A stretch of DNA of 64,000 bases from Burkholderia cepacia ATCC 25416 (GTDB lineage: Bacteria; Pseudomonadota; Gammaproteobacteria; Burkholderiales; Burkholderiaceae). The stretch spans positions 186,001 to 250,000 of the forward strand of contig NZ_CP012983.1 in the NCBI RefSeq assembly GCF_001411495.1, in the 5' to 3' direction. Shown one piece after another: positions 37,541-45,781 of this stretch (position 1 is the first letter of the stretch; the number at the start of each line of letters is the position of its first letter). The notes beneath the pieces were generated by a model. It saw only the letters and a program-made list of their open reading frames with translations, was not told the DNA's origin and made no database searches. Made by a program: the position numbers and the translations under genes.

Positions 37541-38125
37541 TTAGCTGCCTTTTGTTTGCGCCGAAGGCCGGTGGTATTCGGGCCAAAGGCGTTTCACCAG
37601 ATCGCGCGATGCGCCATATGCATGGCAACTGTCGATCTTGAGCGGCTTTCCGTCGCTGTCGCGCTCCTCGAGCGATGACTTCCGCATGCCGACCATTGTC
37701 TGATAGGCCGTGGTGGCGATCGGGCCGAGCAATTCCTTCAGGTGCGTGCACGTATCGCAGGACGGCAGGCGCTTGCGAACCTCGCTGTTCCAGCCGGCGC
37801 CGATGCGTAATCCGACGAGCGCCTGCAGCGAGTCGCCGCCACCCGGACACTGCGCATACGGATGTGACCGGAGGAACGTGGATACGGCGCGGACGATCAT
37901 GTCGGCGTCGAAGACCAATGTCACGCCGAGGTCGTGGATCGGCGACAGCGCAGCGACCGTCCGGGTGCCGCCCGGCGGTGTGAAATCGAAAGCCTTGCGG
38001 TCCGCGAGGCAGGCTGTTACTTCGAACTGGCCGTCGCTGCGCCGATAGCCGCGCATGTCGATCTGCCGGTGGTGTATTTCCTCGCGCGTGATGCCGTCGT
38101 GCGGGATGTCGTGTGGGGGAACCAT
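37541..38125 (-). CDS. DUF2889 protein
   Basis: The 194-aa protein matches DUF2889: REEIHHRQIDMRGYRRSDGQ near the N-terminus, then DLGVTLVFDADMIVRAV and a Cys pair in SCDTCTHLKELLGPIATTAY. The function is unknown; family members often accompany aromatic-degradation genes, but none is adjacent here. The ATG at 38125 has GGAG 8 bases upstream, and the open frame beyond it has no coding character. Confidence 0.88.
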   Translation of the reverse strand: MVPPHDIPHDGITREEIHHRQIDMRGYRRSDGQFEVTACLADRKAFDFTPPGGTRTVAALSPIHDLGVTLVFDADMIVRAVSTFLRSHPYAQCPGGGDSLQALVGLRIGAGWNSEVRKRLPSCDTCTHLKELLGPIATTAYQTMVGMRKSSLEERDSDGKPLKIDSCHAYGASRDLVKRLWPEYHRPSAQTKGS

Positions 38126-38881
38126 GTATCTGCTCCGTTTCGTGCGACCGGTTCTTTTTGCCGGCAAGCGAGATGTCGACGGCTGGCCCGGTGCGCAGCG
38201 AAAGAGGCCGAGGGATACCTCCGCCGCCATCGATCCGGCCATACTACGCACTTTTCGGCATCTTCGTACGCGACGGGATCGATGCGGACGCAACGAGTCG
38301 AGTATGGATATCGATGCGATCGACGGAGGCATTCGCATGTCGCCACACACGCGCTGCTTCGTCGCCGGGCGCTTCACATTGGCGCAATCGTCGATTCACA
38401 CGCAACCGACGGCGCTGCCCGGGATCGCGAATGGCGACCGAGGTTCGCGGCGCATCGATGCGGCACGATCGGGGGCTGCGCCCGAAGGCGGCATACCTCG
38501 CATGGCGCGTCGGCCAGTGCCGCCGCCGGGGCAATCGCGGCGCGCAAGATGGCCCCGATTTCCGCCGACGAGGGTGAACGACGTGACTTCCGGAGACGTA
38601 TCCATATAATGCGCAACACGACCGTACGGATGCATTTCCGGTACCCCGAATCGGGTCAATGCAGACCAGTGAGTCAACCGGCCGTCGCGCGTACCGGTAT
38701 ACTTCCACTCCTGCCTTGTCCGGCATCGTGGCCGGGTGCCTGAAAACAGAGTGGCGTGCGCGATGCGGCCCCGTAGTGTTCCGCCTCGGCGGCAGACGGG
38801 TCGCACGCATGGCGGCGAAGCGGGTGCGCCGCGCGGTGTGACCGCACGAACCACACCTTATATTCCTGGTGGATTGAATTT
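38126..38881. other. Intergenic stretch, no gene seen
   Basis: These 756 bases contain many overlapping short frames on both strands but none with a ribosome site or a recognisable domain. The last 40 bases are AT-richer (ACCTTATATTCC) and should hold the promoter of the ProQ-like gene. Confidence 0.5.
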
Positions 38882-39544
38882 ATGGGTTTTGAACAACTTG
38901 CCGAATTGCGGGCGCAGCTCGCAGCGAAGGCCAAGCAGGAGCGCAACGCGAAGCGGCCGGCAGCGCCGGCGGACACCGGCGCGAAGCCGAAGTCCGGCGA
39001 CCAGCCGCAGCGTGGCGCCAAGCCGGCTGCGGCCGGCGGCAAAGCACCGCATCGCGCGAAGCCAGCATCGGCGAAGCCGTCGGCGCCGGTCGATCCGGTC
39101 ATCGTTGCGATCGGCAAACTGCAGCGTAAGTTTCCGCGTGCGTTCCCGAAGAATCCGGCCCCCAAAGTGCCGCTCAAGGTTGGCATCTGGGACGACCTCG
39201 CGCGCGAAGCACAGGCCGTCGGGCTCAACGAAGCCGAACTGCGCGAAGCGATGTCGACGTGGTGCCGCGGCAACCGCTACTGGTCGTGCCTCGTCGAAGA
39301 TGCCGTGCGGGTCGACCTGCAGGGCAACGAAGCAGGGCGCGTCACGCATGACGACGCAGCGCGGGCGCGCCGGCTGAAGGCTCGCCGCCCCGGCAAGGGC
39401 GCGGCGCAATCGGCCAAGGGCGCGCAGCAGCAGCCGAAGGCCGAGCAGCAGGCCGAGGCGGCCGCCGAGCCGCAACCGGCGAACGTGGAAGCACAAGCCG
39501 ACGCAGTGCCGCAGGTCGAGCAGCAAACGGCCGGAAACGAGTAA
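38882..39544 (+). CDS. ProQ/FinO-domain RNA-binding protein
   Basis: The 220-aa protein has a ProQ/FinO core at about 70-150 (IGKLQRKFPRAFPKNPAPKV, then PLKVGIWDDL and REAMSTWCRGNRYWSCL), flanked by Lys/Ala/Pro-rich N-terminal and Gln/Ala/Glu-rich C-terminal tails that look disordered. Such proteins bind structured RNAs and act as RNA chaperones; FinO relatives are common on conjugative plasmids. The flanks are low-complexity, so length varies among homologues. It stands alone and is followed by a hairpin. Confidence 0.92.
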   Translation: MGFEQLAELRAQLAAKAKQERNAKRPAAPADTGAKPKSGDQPQRGAKPAAAGGKAPHRAKPASAKPSAPVDPVIVAIGKLQRKFPRAFPKNPAPKVPLKVGIWDDLAREAQAVGLNEAELREAMSTWCRGNRYWSCLVEDAVRVDLQGNEAGRVTHDDAARARRLKARRPGKGAAQSAKGAQQQPKAEQQAEAAAEPQPANVEAQADAVPQVEQQTAGNE

Positions 39545-40045
39545 CCGGCACCGCGCGGCTGCATGCCGCGCGGCGCTGACCCGCATGCACATCGCCTGCG
39601 GCGAACGACACGACTGACTGACCTGCCTCGACAGAGGCAGGTCAGGACTCCTCCCACCGGCGCCTGACGCGCCGGGTTCTTATCTATCCCGCCTCGAACA
39701 GACCCTGCAACCGGACGAAGAAAGTTCGTCGATCGGTGCTGCACGCGCGATGTCTCGACTATGTCGTTTGCGCGTGGACGGTACGCATGTCCGGAACGCG
39801 ACGACGCTTCATCCAGTTAATTCGGTTTCCTAAAATGGCGCAATGCCGGAAGCATCGACATGGCATGTGAGCGCTCGTGCCCGGTCGTCCTGACACGTTG
39901 ACGCGCGATAATCTCGCCGGGGCACGTCGGTTCGTTCGCAAGTTGACGGGTGCGATGCAGCTTGCATTCAGAAAGGTACTGAACGCCAACCGCGACACAA
40001 CCCGAAGCCGCTACCGGCGCCATTCAACATCAATCCAGTCCGATC
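39545..40045. other. Intergenic stretch with a hairpin, no gene seen
   Basis: These 500 bases between the ProQ-like and EamA genes hold a perfect hairpin at 39618 and otherwise only shadow frames. Confidence 0.5.
39618..39645 (+). terminator. Hairpin after the ProQ-like gene
   Basis: CTGACCTGCCTC and GAGGCAGGTCAG form a perfect 12-bp stem with a 4-base loop. There is no T-run, so it could instead be an RNA structure that ends or stabilises the transcript. Confidence 0.6.
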
Positions 40046-41107
40046 ATGCACTCGAGACATTCCGCGATTCTCGTCGCGCTCACCGCTGCCGCGCTGTTCG
40101 GCGCCGCGACACCGCTTGCCAAGGCGCTGATCGGCGCGATGTCGCCGTTCATGGTCGCCGGCCTGTTCTATCTCGGCAGCGGCGTCGGGCTCGGTATCGG
40201 TATCCTGCTTCGCCGCCTGCACGGCCGTCACGCATCGGCCGCAGACGCCGCGCCGCTGCAGCGCGCCGACCTGCCGTGGCTGGCCGGCGCGATCGCGGCG
40301 GGCGGGGTGGCCGGGCCGGCCTTGCTGATGCTCGGGCTATCGAGCACGCCGGCGGCGGCGAGCGCGTTGCTGCTCAATCTCGAAGGCGTGCTGACGGCCG
40401 TCATCGCATGGGTGGTGTTTCGCGAGAACGTGGATACGCAAGTGTTCCTCGGGATGGTCGCGATCGTCGCCGGCGGCACGCTGCTGTCGTGGACGCCAGG
40501 TCGGGCCGGTGTGCCGGTCGGCGCGTTGCTGATCATCGGTGCATGCCTGTGCTGGGCGATCGACAACAACCTGACCCGCAAGGTGGCCGCGAACGATGCG
40601 ATGGTCATCGCGTGCGTGAAGGGGCTGATTGCAGGGCCCGTGAACATCGGCATCGCGCTGGCGACCGGCGCGACGCTGCCGGCTCTCCCGGTCACGGCCG
40701 CCGCGATGCTGACGGGGCTCGGCGGCTACGGGATCAGCCTCGTGCTGTTCGTCGTCGCGCTGCGTCATCTCGGCAGCGCGCGCACGGGCGCGTATTTCTC
40801 GATCGCGCCGTTGTTCGGCGTCGTGCTGTCGCTGCTGATCTGGCCCGCGCTGCCGCCCGCGACGTTCTGGATCGCTGCCGCGCTGATGGCGCTCGGTATC
40901 TGGCTGCATGTTCGCGAGCGGCATGAACACACGCATACGCACGAGCGGCTCGAGCACACGCACCGCCATCGGCACGACGAACATCACCAGCATGCGCACG
41001 ACTTTACGTATGACGGCAACGAACCGCACACGCATCCGCACGTGCATCTGCCGATCACGCACAGCCATGCGCATTTTCCGGACATTCATCACCGGCACCG
41101 GCATTGA
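40046..41107 (+). CDS. EamA/DMT-family permease with a histidine-rich tail
   Basis: The 353-aa protein has ten predicted transmembrane segments over residues 5-290, with two EamA repeats (LFGAATPLAKALIGAMSPFM; GACLCWAIDNNLTRKVAAND). This is the drug/metabolite transporter fold. The last 60 or so residues form a hydrophilic tail in which more than a third of positions are His, arranged as HEHTHTHERLEHTHRHRHDE and similar. Such tails bind Zn, Ni or Co, so metal transport or metal sensing is possible but unproven. The true substrate is unknown. Confidence 0.88.
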   Translation: MHSRHSAILVALTAAALFGAATPLAKALIGAMSPFMVAGLFYLGSGVGLGIGILLRRLHGRHASAADAAPLQRADLPWLAGAIAAGGVAGPALLMLGLSSTPAAASALLLNLEGVLTAVIAWVVFRENVDTQVFLGMVAIVAGGTLLSWTPGRAGVPVGALLIIGACLCWAIDNNLTRKVAANDAMVIACVKGLIAGPVNIGIALATGATLPALPVTAAAMLTGLGGYGISLVLFVVALRHLGSARTGAYFSIAPLFGVVLSLLIWPALPPATFWIAAALMALGIWLHVRERHEHTHTHERLEHTHRHRHDEHHQHAHDFTYDGNEPHTHPHVHLPITHSHAHFPDIHHRHRH

Positions 41108-41141
41108 CCGCACCACAAGCGGCGGACGAAGCGGCGCGTAA

Positions 41142-41158
41142 GGTAACCGTTTATGGGG
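41142..41158 (+). repeat. Isolated iteron copy
   Basis: GGTAACCGTTTATGGGG fits the repA iteron consensus at every fixed position. It sits alone, 35 bases past the EamA stop and 12.5 kb from the origin array, in the same orientation as the main copies. Confidence 0.8.
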
Positions 41159-41214
41159 CATGCGCTGCATCGCGCTCGCATCTGTTGGCAGCGCTGCCGG
41201 GTCGTGGTCGCAAC

Positions 41215-41636
41215 AACGGGGGCGAGCCTGGTCTTCGCTCTGGATCAACCGGGGCGGCAATCTGTCCGGATCGATCGGTGAGCCGACTCTGCCGCCCCAG
41301 GCTCTGTGCGTGGGCCGATGCGCGCGGTCAACCGGTCGTTTGTTCGGGAATGCCGGCTGCGAGCCCATCGTCGAAGAGCGAGCGGAAGTTCGCGAGCCGG
41401 AAGCGGCGACTGAACCAACTCGCCGCCGCATCGAATTTGCGATGCGGATGGAATTCCGGCAACGGGTCGCGGCGCTCGATGTGTATCCAGCCGCAGTCGT
41501 GCCAGGTTTCAACGAACCCCGGTTTTTCGTAGAAGCGGAAGGCGGCTTCGAAGCCGCACGATGGCAGGCTGGGGGCCGCAATGCCGGCCAACGCGGCTTC
41601 TTCGGATGGCGATGCGACGAATCGAATCGGCAGCAC
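41215..41636 (-). pseudogene. Frameshifted VOC/bleomycin-resistance-like protein
   Basis: The first frame (41636 down to about 41340) reads like a bleomycin-resistance-type VOC protein: APSLPSCGFEAAFRFYEKPG, then ETWHDCGWIHIERR and FHPHRKFDAAASWFS. After GIPEQTTG it stops at 41328. The expected C-terminus continues in another minus-strand frame as AWGGRVGSPIDPDRLPPRLI, near 41300-41230. A single frameshift near 41340 explains this. It lies just downstream of the NifQ-like gene. Confidence 0.65.
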
Positions 41637-41651
41637 GGGCTACCGTGGCGA

Positions 41652-42242
41652 CTATCGCGCTTGAGGAAAGCAGGAGCCGAAATCCTCGCAGCCCGGGCAC
41701 CCTGGCGCGGGGCCCGGCGGCACGTCGAGCGATGCCGCCACTTCCTGCGCGAAAAATTTCTTCCAGCGCAGGTGAGCGACGTTGCGTGCGGCAAGCGCGG
41801 GGAAATAGCGACCAAGCATCGCGGATACAGCGTCACGCCCGTCGAGCCCGAGATCGCGCCACAGATGATCGGGGCGCAGGCAGGCGTGCGCGATGATCGA
41901 CGCGAGACAGCCGGCGTCGTCGTGGTCGACGGCGGGATTCGCGTCGTCCATCAGCCGCGCGTGCAGCGTCGCGATAAACGCAGCGTGGGTGGATGGCAGC
42001 AACGCTGTCGCGGCCGTTGGCACGAGAGCCGCGGCGTCGGCCGCAGGCAGGCGCGGAAACTGCCGCGCCAGCACGGCGGCCAGTTGCGGATGAGACAGGC
42101 CGAGCAGCCCGAGTTCGTTGCGGCGCGCGCGTGCCGCAACGAGCGTGCCGAACAGGCGTGCGTCGGGCGTGTCGGCGTTTGCAGCTGCGGACAGCAGCGA
42201 CTGCAGCGCCCGTTGTCGAGCGTCATCGAACGCGGCGGTCAT
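41652..42242 (-). CDS. nifQ: NifQ-like molybdenum-trafficking protein
   Basis: The 196-aa protein resembles NifQ, the Mo carrier for nitrogenase cofactor assembly. It has DDAGCLASIIAHACLRPDHL, LRWKKFFAQEV and the C-terminal CPGCEDFGSC. NifQ normally has Cx4Cx2Cx5C; here the first Cys is replaced by Gly, leaving Cx2Cx5C. No nitrogenase genes are present. It is downstream of a molybdate-binding TOBE protein on the same strand (93 bases), so a role in Mo handling for other molybdoenzymes is a fair inference. Confidence 0.75.
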   Translation of the reverse strand: MTAAFDDARQRALQSLLSAAANADTPDARLFGTLVAARARRNELGLLGLSHPQLAAVLARQFPRLPAADAAALVPTAATALLPSTHAAFIATLHARLMDDANPAVDHDDAGCLASIIAHACLRPDHLWRDLGLDGRDAVSAMLGRYFPALAARNVAHLRWKKFFAQEVAASLDVPPGPAPGCPGCEDFGSCFPQAR

Positions 42243-42335
42243 CGTAGGCGTCGGCGCGACAGCCGCACGGTACGATCCGCATGATCCGCACGAATGCGCG
42301 ATGCCAAACAGATCGCCATCGCCATCGTTACGCGT

Positions 42336-42761
42336 TCACTCGACGCCGACGATCACGCTCGATGCCTTGAAGATCGCGGACGCAGCCGTACCGCTCGCGA
42401 GGCCGAGGCGATCGACGCTGTCGTTGGTGACGATCGCGACGATCTCGGCGCCGCCCGCGGCCTTGACCACGACTTCCGAATTGACCGCCCCTTTCGTGAC
42501 CGACGATACGGTGCCCGCGACGCAGTTGCGGGCCGACACCTTGCTGCTGTCGACGTCGACCATCACGATGACCGAAGACGCCTTCACGAGTGCGAACGCC
42601 TTCGAGCCGGCCGCGAGGCCCAGCGAAGCCGCGCTGCCATGGGTGATCACGGCGACGATGTCGAGGCCGTCCTGCGTCCGGAGCGTGATTTCGTCGTTGA
42701 CGGCACCGGTCTTGACGGCGCTGACCTGGCCGGCGAAATGGTTGCGGGCGCTGGTTCGCAT
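42336..42761 (-). CDS. Molbindin: tandem TOBE molybdate-binding protein
   Basis: The 141-aa protein consists of two TOBE/Mop repeats (SARNHFAGQVSAVKTGAVND and SARNCVAGTVSSVTKGAVNS), each ending in ASSVIV. This is the di-Mop architecture of cytoplasmic molybdate/tungstate storage proteins. It starts at 42761 (MRTSARN), the usual molbindin start. It is followed on the same strand by the NifQ-like gene, making a small molybdenum module. Confidence 0.92.
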   Translation of the reverse strand: MRTSARNHFAGQVSAVKTGAVNDEITLRTQDGLDIVAVITHGSAASLGLAAGSKAFALVKASSVIVMVDVDSSKVSARNCVAGTVSSVTKGAVNSEVVVKAAGGAEIVAIVTNDSVDRLGLASGTAASAIFKASSVIVGVE

Positions 42762-43028
42762 GATGGATCTCCGGAAAATGAACCGCCCGGCGGGCGGCGA
42801 GTAAGAGACGGAAAAGTGCGGACGAGTTTACCTTCAATGCCGGCCCAATGCGGCTCGGGTTTGCGATGCCCGGCATTCCGGTTTCGCACGGTCGCACGGC
42901 TGCCCGGGGTGCCATGCGTCGGACGCTTCCGGAGAGCCCAGGCTGGCCGCGCGCGCGTCACCCGGCGAGATGATCAGCGGACGGCGCGCATAGCGCGTCA
43001 AACGCGCTCCTAGTTCTTCACCGGCAGG

Positions 43029-44558
43029 TTACTCGGCTGCGGTCACGGCGGCCGAGGCCGCCGACGCACCGCTTGCGGGTGCCGGCTTCGGTGTCTGTTT
43101 TGATATCTGTTTCGACGCGTCGGATGCCGCATCGTCATCCCATCCGCCGCCGAGCGCGAGGAAGAGCCGCACCTGGTCGGCCGCGACCTGGCCTTCGGCT
43201 GCCGCCACCTGCGCCTGCACGCTCGTCAGCGTGCGCGTCGCGTCGAGGTCGGAGATGAACGACTCGCGGCCGGCCACATAGAGACGATGCGTTTCGTCGG
43301 CGGAACTGCGTGCCGATTCATAAGCCGTGCGCAGTGCTTCCGTGCGCTGCACGTCGGCCGCGTAGGTCGCGAGGCTCGACTGCGTCTCGCGCAGCGCGTT
43401 CAGCACGACGCCGTCGAAGTGCGCGAGCGCGCCGCCCGTCGCGGCTTCGGCTTCGCGTACTCGCGCACGCTGGCCGTTGACGGGGAACGACCAGCTGATC
43501 AGCGGGCCGAACGACCAGCGATTCGTGTTGGACGAGAACAGGTCGGCGGCGACACCGACCGAGCCGGCCGACGCACCGATGCTGATCGACGGGTACAGCG
43601 CGGCGGTTGCCACCCCGATGCGCGCGGTCGCGGCGGCGAGTTGCCGCTCGGCTTCGCGCACGTCCGGGCGGCGGCGCAGCAACGCGGCGCCGTCGCCGAT
43701 CGGAATCGGCTGGCGCAGCTTCGGCAGGCGCTCGCATTCGGCGACGGCCTTCGGCAGGTCGGCCGGCGAGCGCGCGAGCAGCGCGGCGAGCTGGTATTGC
43801 GCGACCTTGCGGCGGCCTTCGAAGCGCGGGATATCGGCGGCGAGGGTGCGCACCTGCGTCACGCCGCGCGTCACGTCGGTCTGGTTGCCGCGCCCGGCAT
43901 CGCGCAGCCGCTGCGACAGCGCGACGCGCTGCTTCTGCAGCGCGAGCGACTGCTTCGCGATGGCCAGCTCGTCGCCGGCCGAGCACGATTCGACGTACGC
44001 GCGCACGACGTCGGCGACGACCGTGATGCGCGCCAGATCGCCGGCGGCCCTGACGGCCTCGCTGTCCGCGCGCGCGGCTTCGACGCCGCGCCGCAGCTTG
44101 CCGAACAGGTCGATCTCGTACGACACGTTGATGCCGACCGCGCCTTCGTTGACGACCGGCAGCTTGTTCTCGAGCAGGTATTGCTCGGCCGATTCCTGCG
44201 CGCGCTGCACGGCGGCTTCCGCGCCGCCCGAGAAGCCGCCCTGCTGGCTCGCGACTTCCAGCGCCGCGCGCGAGCGCGCGAGGTTGGCCGCGGCGACGCG
44301 CAGGTCGGTGTTCGACTTCAGTGCATCGCGCACGAGCGCGTTGAGCACGGGATCGTCGTAGAGCTGCCACCAGTTGCCGGGCACGGCGTCGCGCGACACG
44401 AGCGTGCCGTTCGCGTCGTCGAGCGCGTGGTTCGCGAGCGGCGCATTCACGTACGCCTGCTGCGGCAGCGTGTAATCGGGGCCGACGGACTTGCACGCGC
44501 CGAGTGCCAGCGCAAGCGGTGCGAGCGTCGCGGCGAGGCGCAGTCCATGCCGCTTCAT
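43029..44558 (-). CDS. Efflux outer-membrane lipoprotein (NodT family)
   Basis: The 509-aa outer-membrane duct protein has a lipobox at LGAC (Cys21) and OEP repeats (LKSNTDLRVAAANLARSRAA; GVATAALYPSISIGASAG; RTAYESARSSADETHRLYVA). The C-terminus is low-complexity Ser/Ala/Lys. The start overlaps the HlyD stop by 4 bases (ATGA), so it is the last gene of a five-gene operon running from marR. Confidence 0.94.
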   Translation of the reverse strand: MKRHGLRLAATLAPLALALGACKSVGPDYTLPQQAYVNAPLANHALDDANGTLVSRDAVPGNWWQLYDDPVLNALVRDALKSNTDLRVAAANLARSRAALEVASQQGGFSGGAEAAVQRAQESAEQYLLENKLPVVNEGAVGINVSYEIDLFGKLRRGVEAARADSEAVRAAGDLARITVVADVVRAYVESCSAGDELAIAKQSLALQKQRVALSQRLRDAGRGNQTDVTRGVTQVRTLAADIPRFEGRRKVAQYQLAALLARSPADLPKAVAECERLPKLRQPIPIGDGAALLRRRPDVREAERQLAAATARIGVATAALYPSISIGASAGSVGVAADLFSSNTNRWSFGPLISWSFPVNGQRARVREAEAATGGALAHFDGVVLNALRETQSSLATYAADVQRTEALRTAYESARSSADETHRLYVAGRESFISDLDATRTLTSVQAQVAAAEGQVAADQVRLFLALGGGWDDDAASDASKQISKQTPKPAPASGASAASAAVTAAE

Positions 44559-45532
44559 TGCGATGCTCCCGTTGCGCTGGCGGCCGTGGCGGAAGCCGTC
44601 GAACCCGGCGCGACGGCCGACGCCGTGCCGGCGCCTGCCGGCTTCGCGTTGTCGTTGCGGCGCGTGTCGGCTTCGCGCATCGAGACGGTCGCGGTGCGGC
44701 CCGCGATCATGCGGAAATCGTCGGGCACTTCGTCGAGCACGACGCGCACCGGCACGCGTTGCGCGAGACGCACCCAGCTGAATGCCGGGTTCACGTTCGG
44801 CAGCAGGTTCGCACCCTGCGTGCGGTCGCGATCCTCGATCGCGGCGACGATGCTCTGCACGTGGCCGCGCAGCGTATGCGGTTCGCCCATCACGATGATG
44901 TCGACCGGCTGGCCGATGTGGATGCCGCGCAGCTTGGTTTCCTCGAAGTAGCCGTCGACGCGGAACGAATTGCGGTCGACGATCGACAGCACCGCGCGGC
45001 CGGCCGGTACGTATTCGCCGATGCGCGGCGCGCGGTCGTTCAGGTAGCCGTCTACGGGACTGACGATCGTCGTGCGCTGGAGGTTCAGCTTCGCGGTGTC
45101 GAGCGACACCTGCGCATCGGCGACGGCGGCTTCACCTTGTTCGACGCGCGTGCGGCTTTCCTCGACCTGTTCGCTCGCGACCAGGTTGCCGAGCTGCAGG
45201 TTGCGCGCGTATTCGCGCTTCGCCTGGGCGAGCGTCGCGCGGCGCTGGGCGAGCGTGGCTTCGGCGAGGCGTTCCGCGAGCGTGTAGCGGGCCTGGTCGA
45301 TCACGAACAGCACCTGGCCGCGCTTGACCTCCTGGTTGTCGGCGACCTGCACCGACGTGATGAGGCCCGCCACGTCCGGCGCGACCTGGATCACGTCGGC
45401 GCGCACGTGACCGTCGCGGGTCCACGGCGAGAACATGTAGTAGTTGACGATGCGCCACAGCACGACGGCCGCCACGACGACGACGATCAGGGTAAGCAGG
45501 ATTTGCCCTGCCGAGAGCCAGGTTTTTTTCAC
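44555..45532 (-). CDS. HlyD-family membrane fusion protein (EmrA/AaeA-like)
   Basis: The 325-aa inner-membrane adaptor has one N-terminal transmembrane helix (ILLTLIVVVVAAVVLWRIVN), biotinyl-lipoyl halves (FSPWTRDGHVRADVIQVAPD; TIVSPVDGYLNDRAPRIGEY) and a helical hairpin between them. It has the WTRDG motif of AaeA and related p-hydroxybenzoate-efflux adaptors. It is placed 2 bases after the DUF1656 stop. Confidence 0.93.
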   Translation of the reverse strand: MKKTWLSAGQILLTLIVVVVAAVVLWRIVNYYMFSPWTRDGHVRADVIQVAPDVAGLITSVQVADNQEVKRGQVLFVIDQARYTLAERLAEATLAQRRATLAQAKREYARNLQLGNLVASEQVEESRTRVEQGEAAVADAQVSLDTAKLNLQRTTIVSPVDGYLNDRAPRIGEYVPAGRAVLSIVDRNSFRVDGYFEETKLRGIHIGQPVDIIVMGEPHTLRGHVQSIVAAIEDRDRTQGANLLPNVNPAFSWVRLAQRVPVRVVLDEVPDDFRMIAGRTATVSMREADTRRNDNAKPAGAGTASAVAPGSTASATAASATGASQ

Positions 45533-45534
45533 GG

Positions 45535-45747
45535 TTAGCTAGCCACGAGATGGTGGGAAACGATCACGACGGCGGCAAACACGAACACGTAGATGCCGAG
45601 GTCGAAGATCGAACGGTGCCAGACGAGGCGGTAGAAGCCGACGCGCTCGAGCACGGCGCGCACGACGATGTTGATCAGGTAGGCGATCAGCATCAGCACG
45701 AGCGGGGCCGGCACGAATACGCCGAAGATGTCGATTTCGCCGATCAT
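45535..45747 (-). CDS. DUF1656 small membrane protein (AaeX-like)
   Basis: The 70-aa protein has two transmembrane helices (VPAPLVLMLIAYLINIVVRA and DLGIYVFVFAAVVIV). DUF1656 proteins are the small partner, of unknown role, in FUSC/HlyD aromatic-acid efflux operons (AaeX of E. coli). It begins MIGEIDIFGVFVP at 45747, 35 bases after the FUSC gene. Confidence 0.9.
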   Translation of the reverse strand: MIGEIDIFGVFVPAPLVLMLIAYLINIVVRAVLERVGFYRLVWHRSIFDLGIYVFVFAAVVIVSHHLVAS

Positions 45748-45781
45748 GGTCGCGGTCGGAAAGACGGATGGGAAAGCGGGA

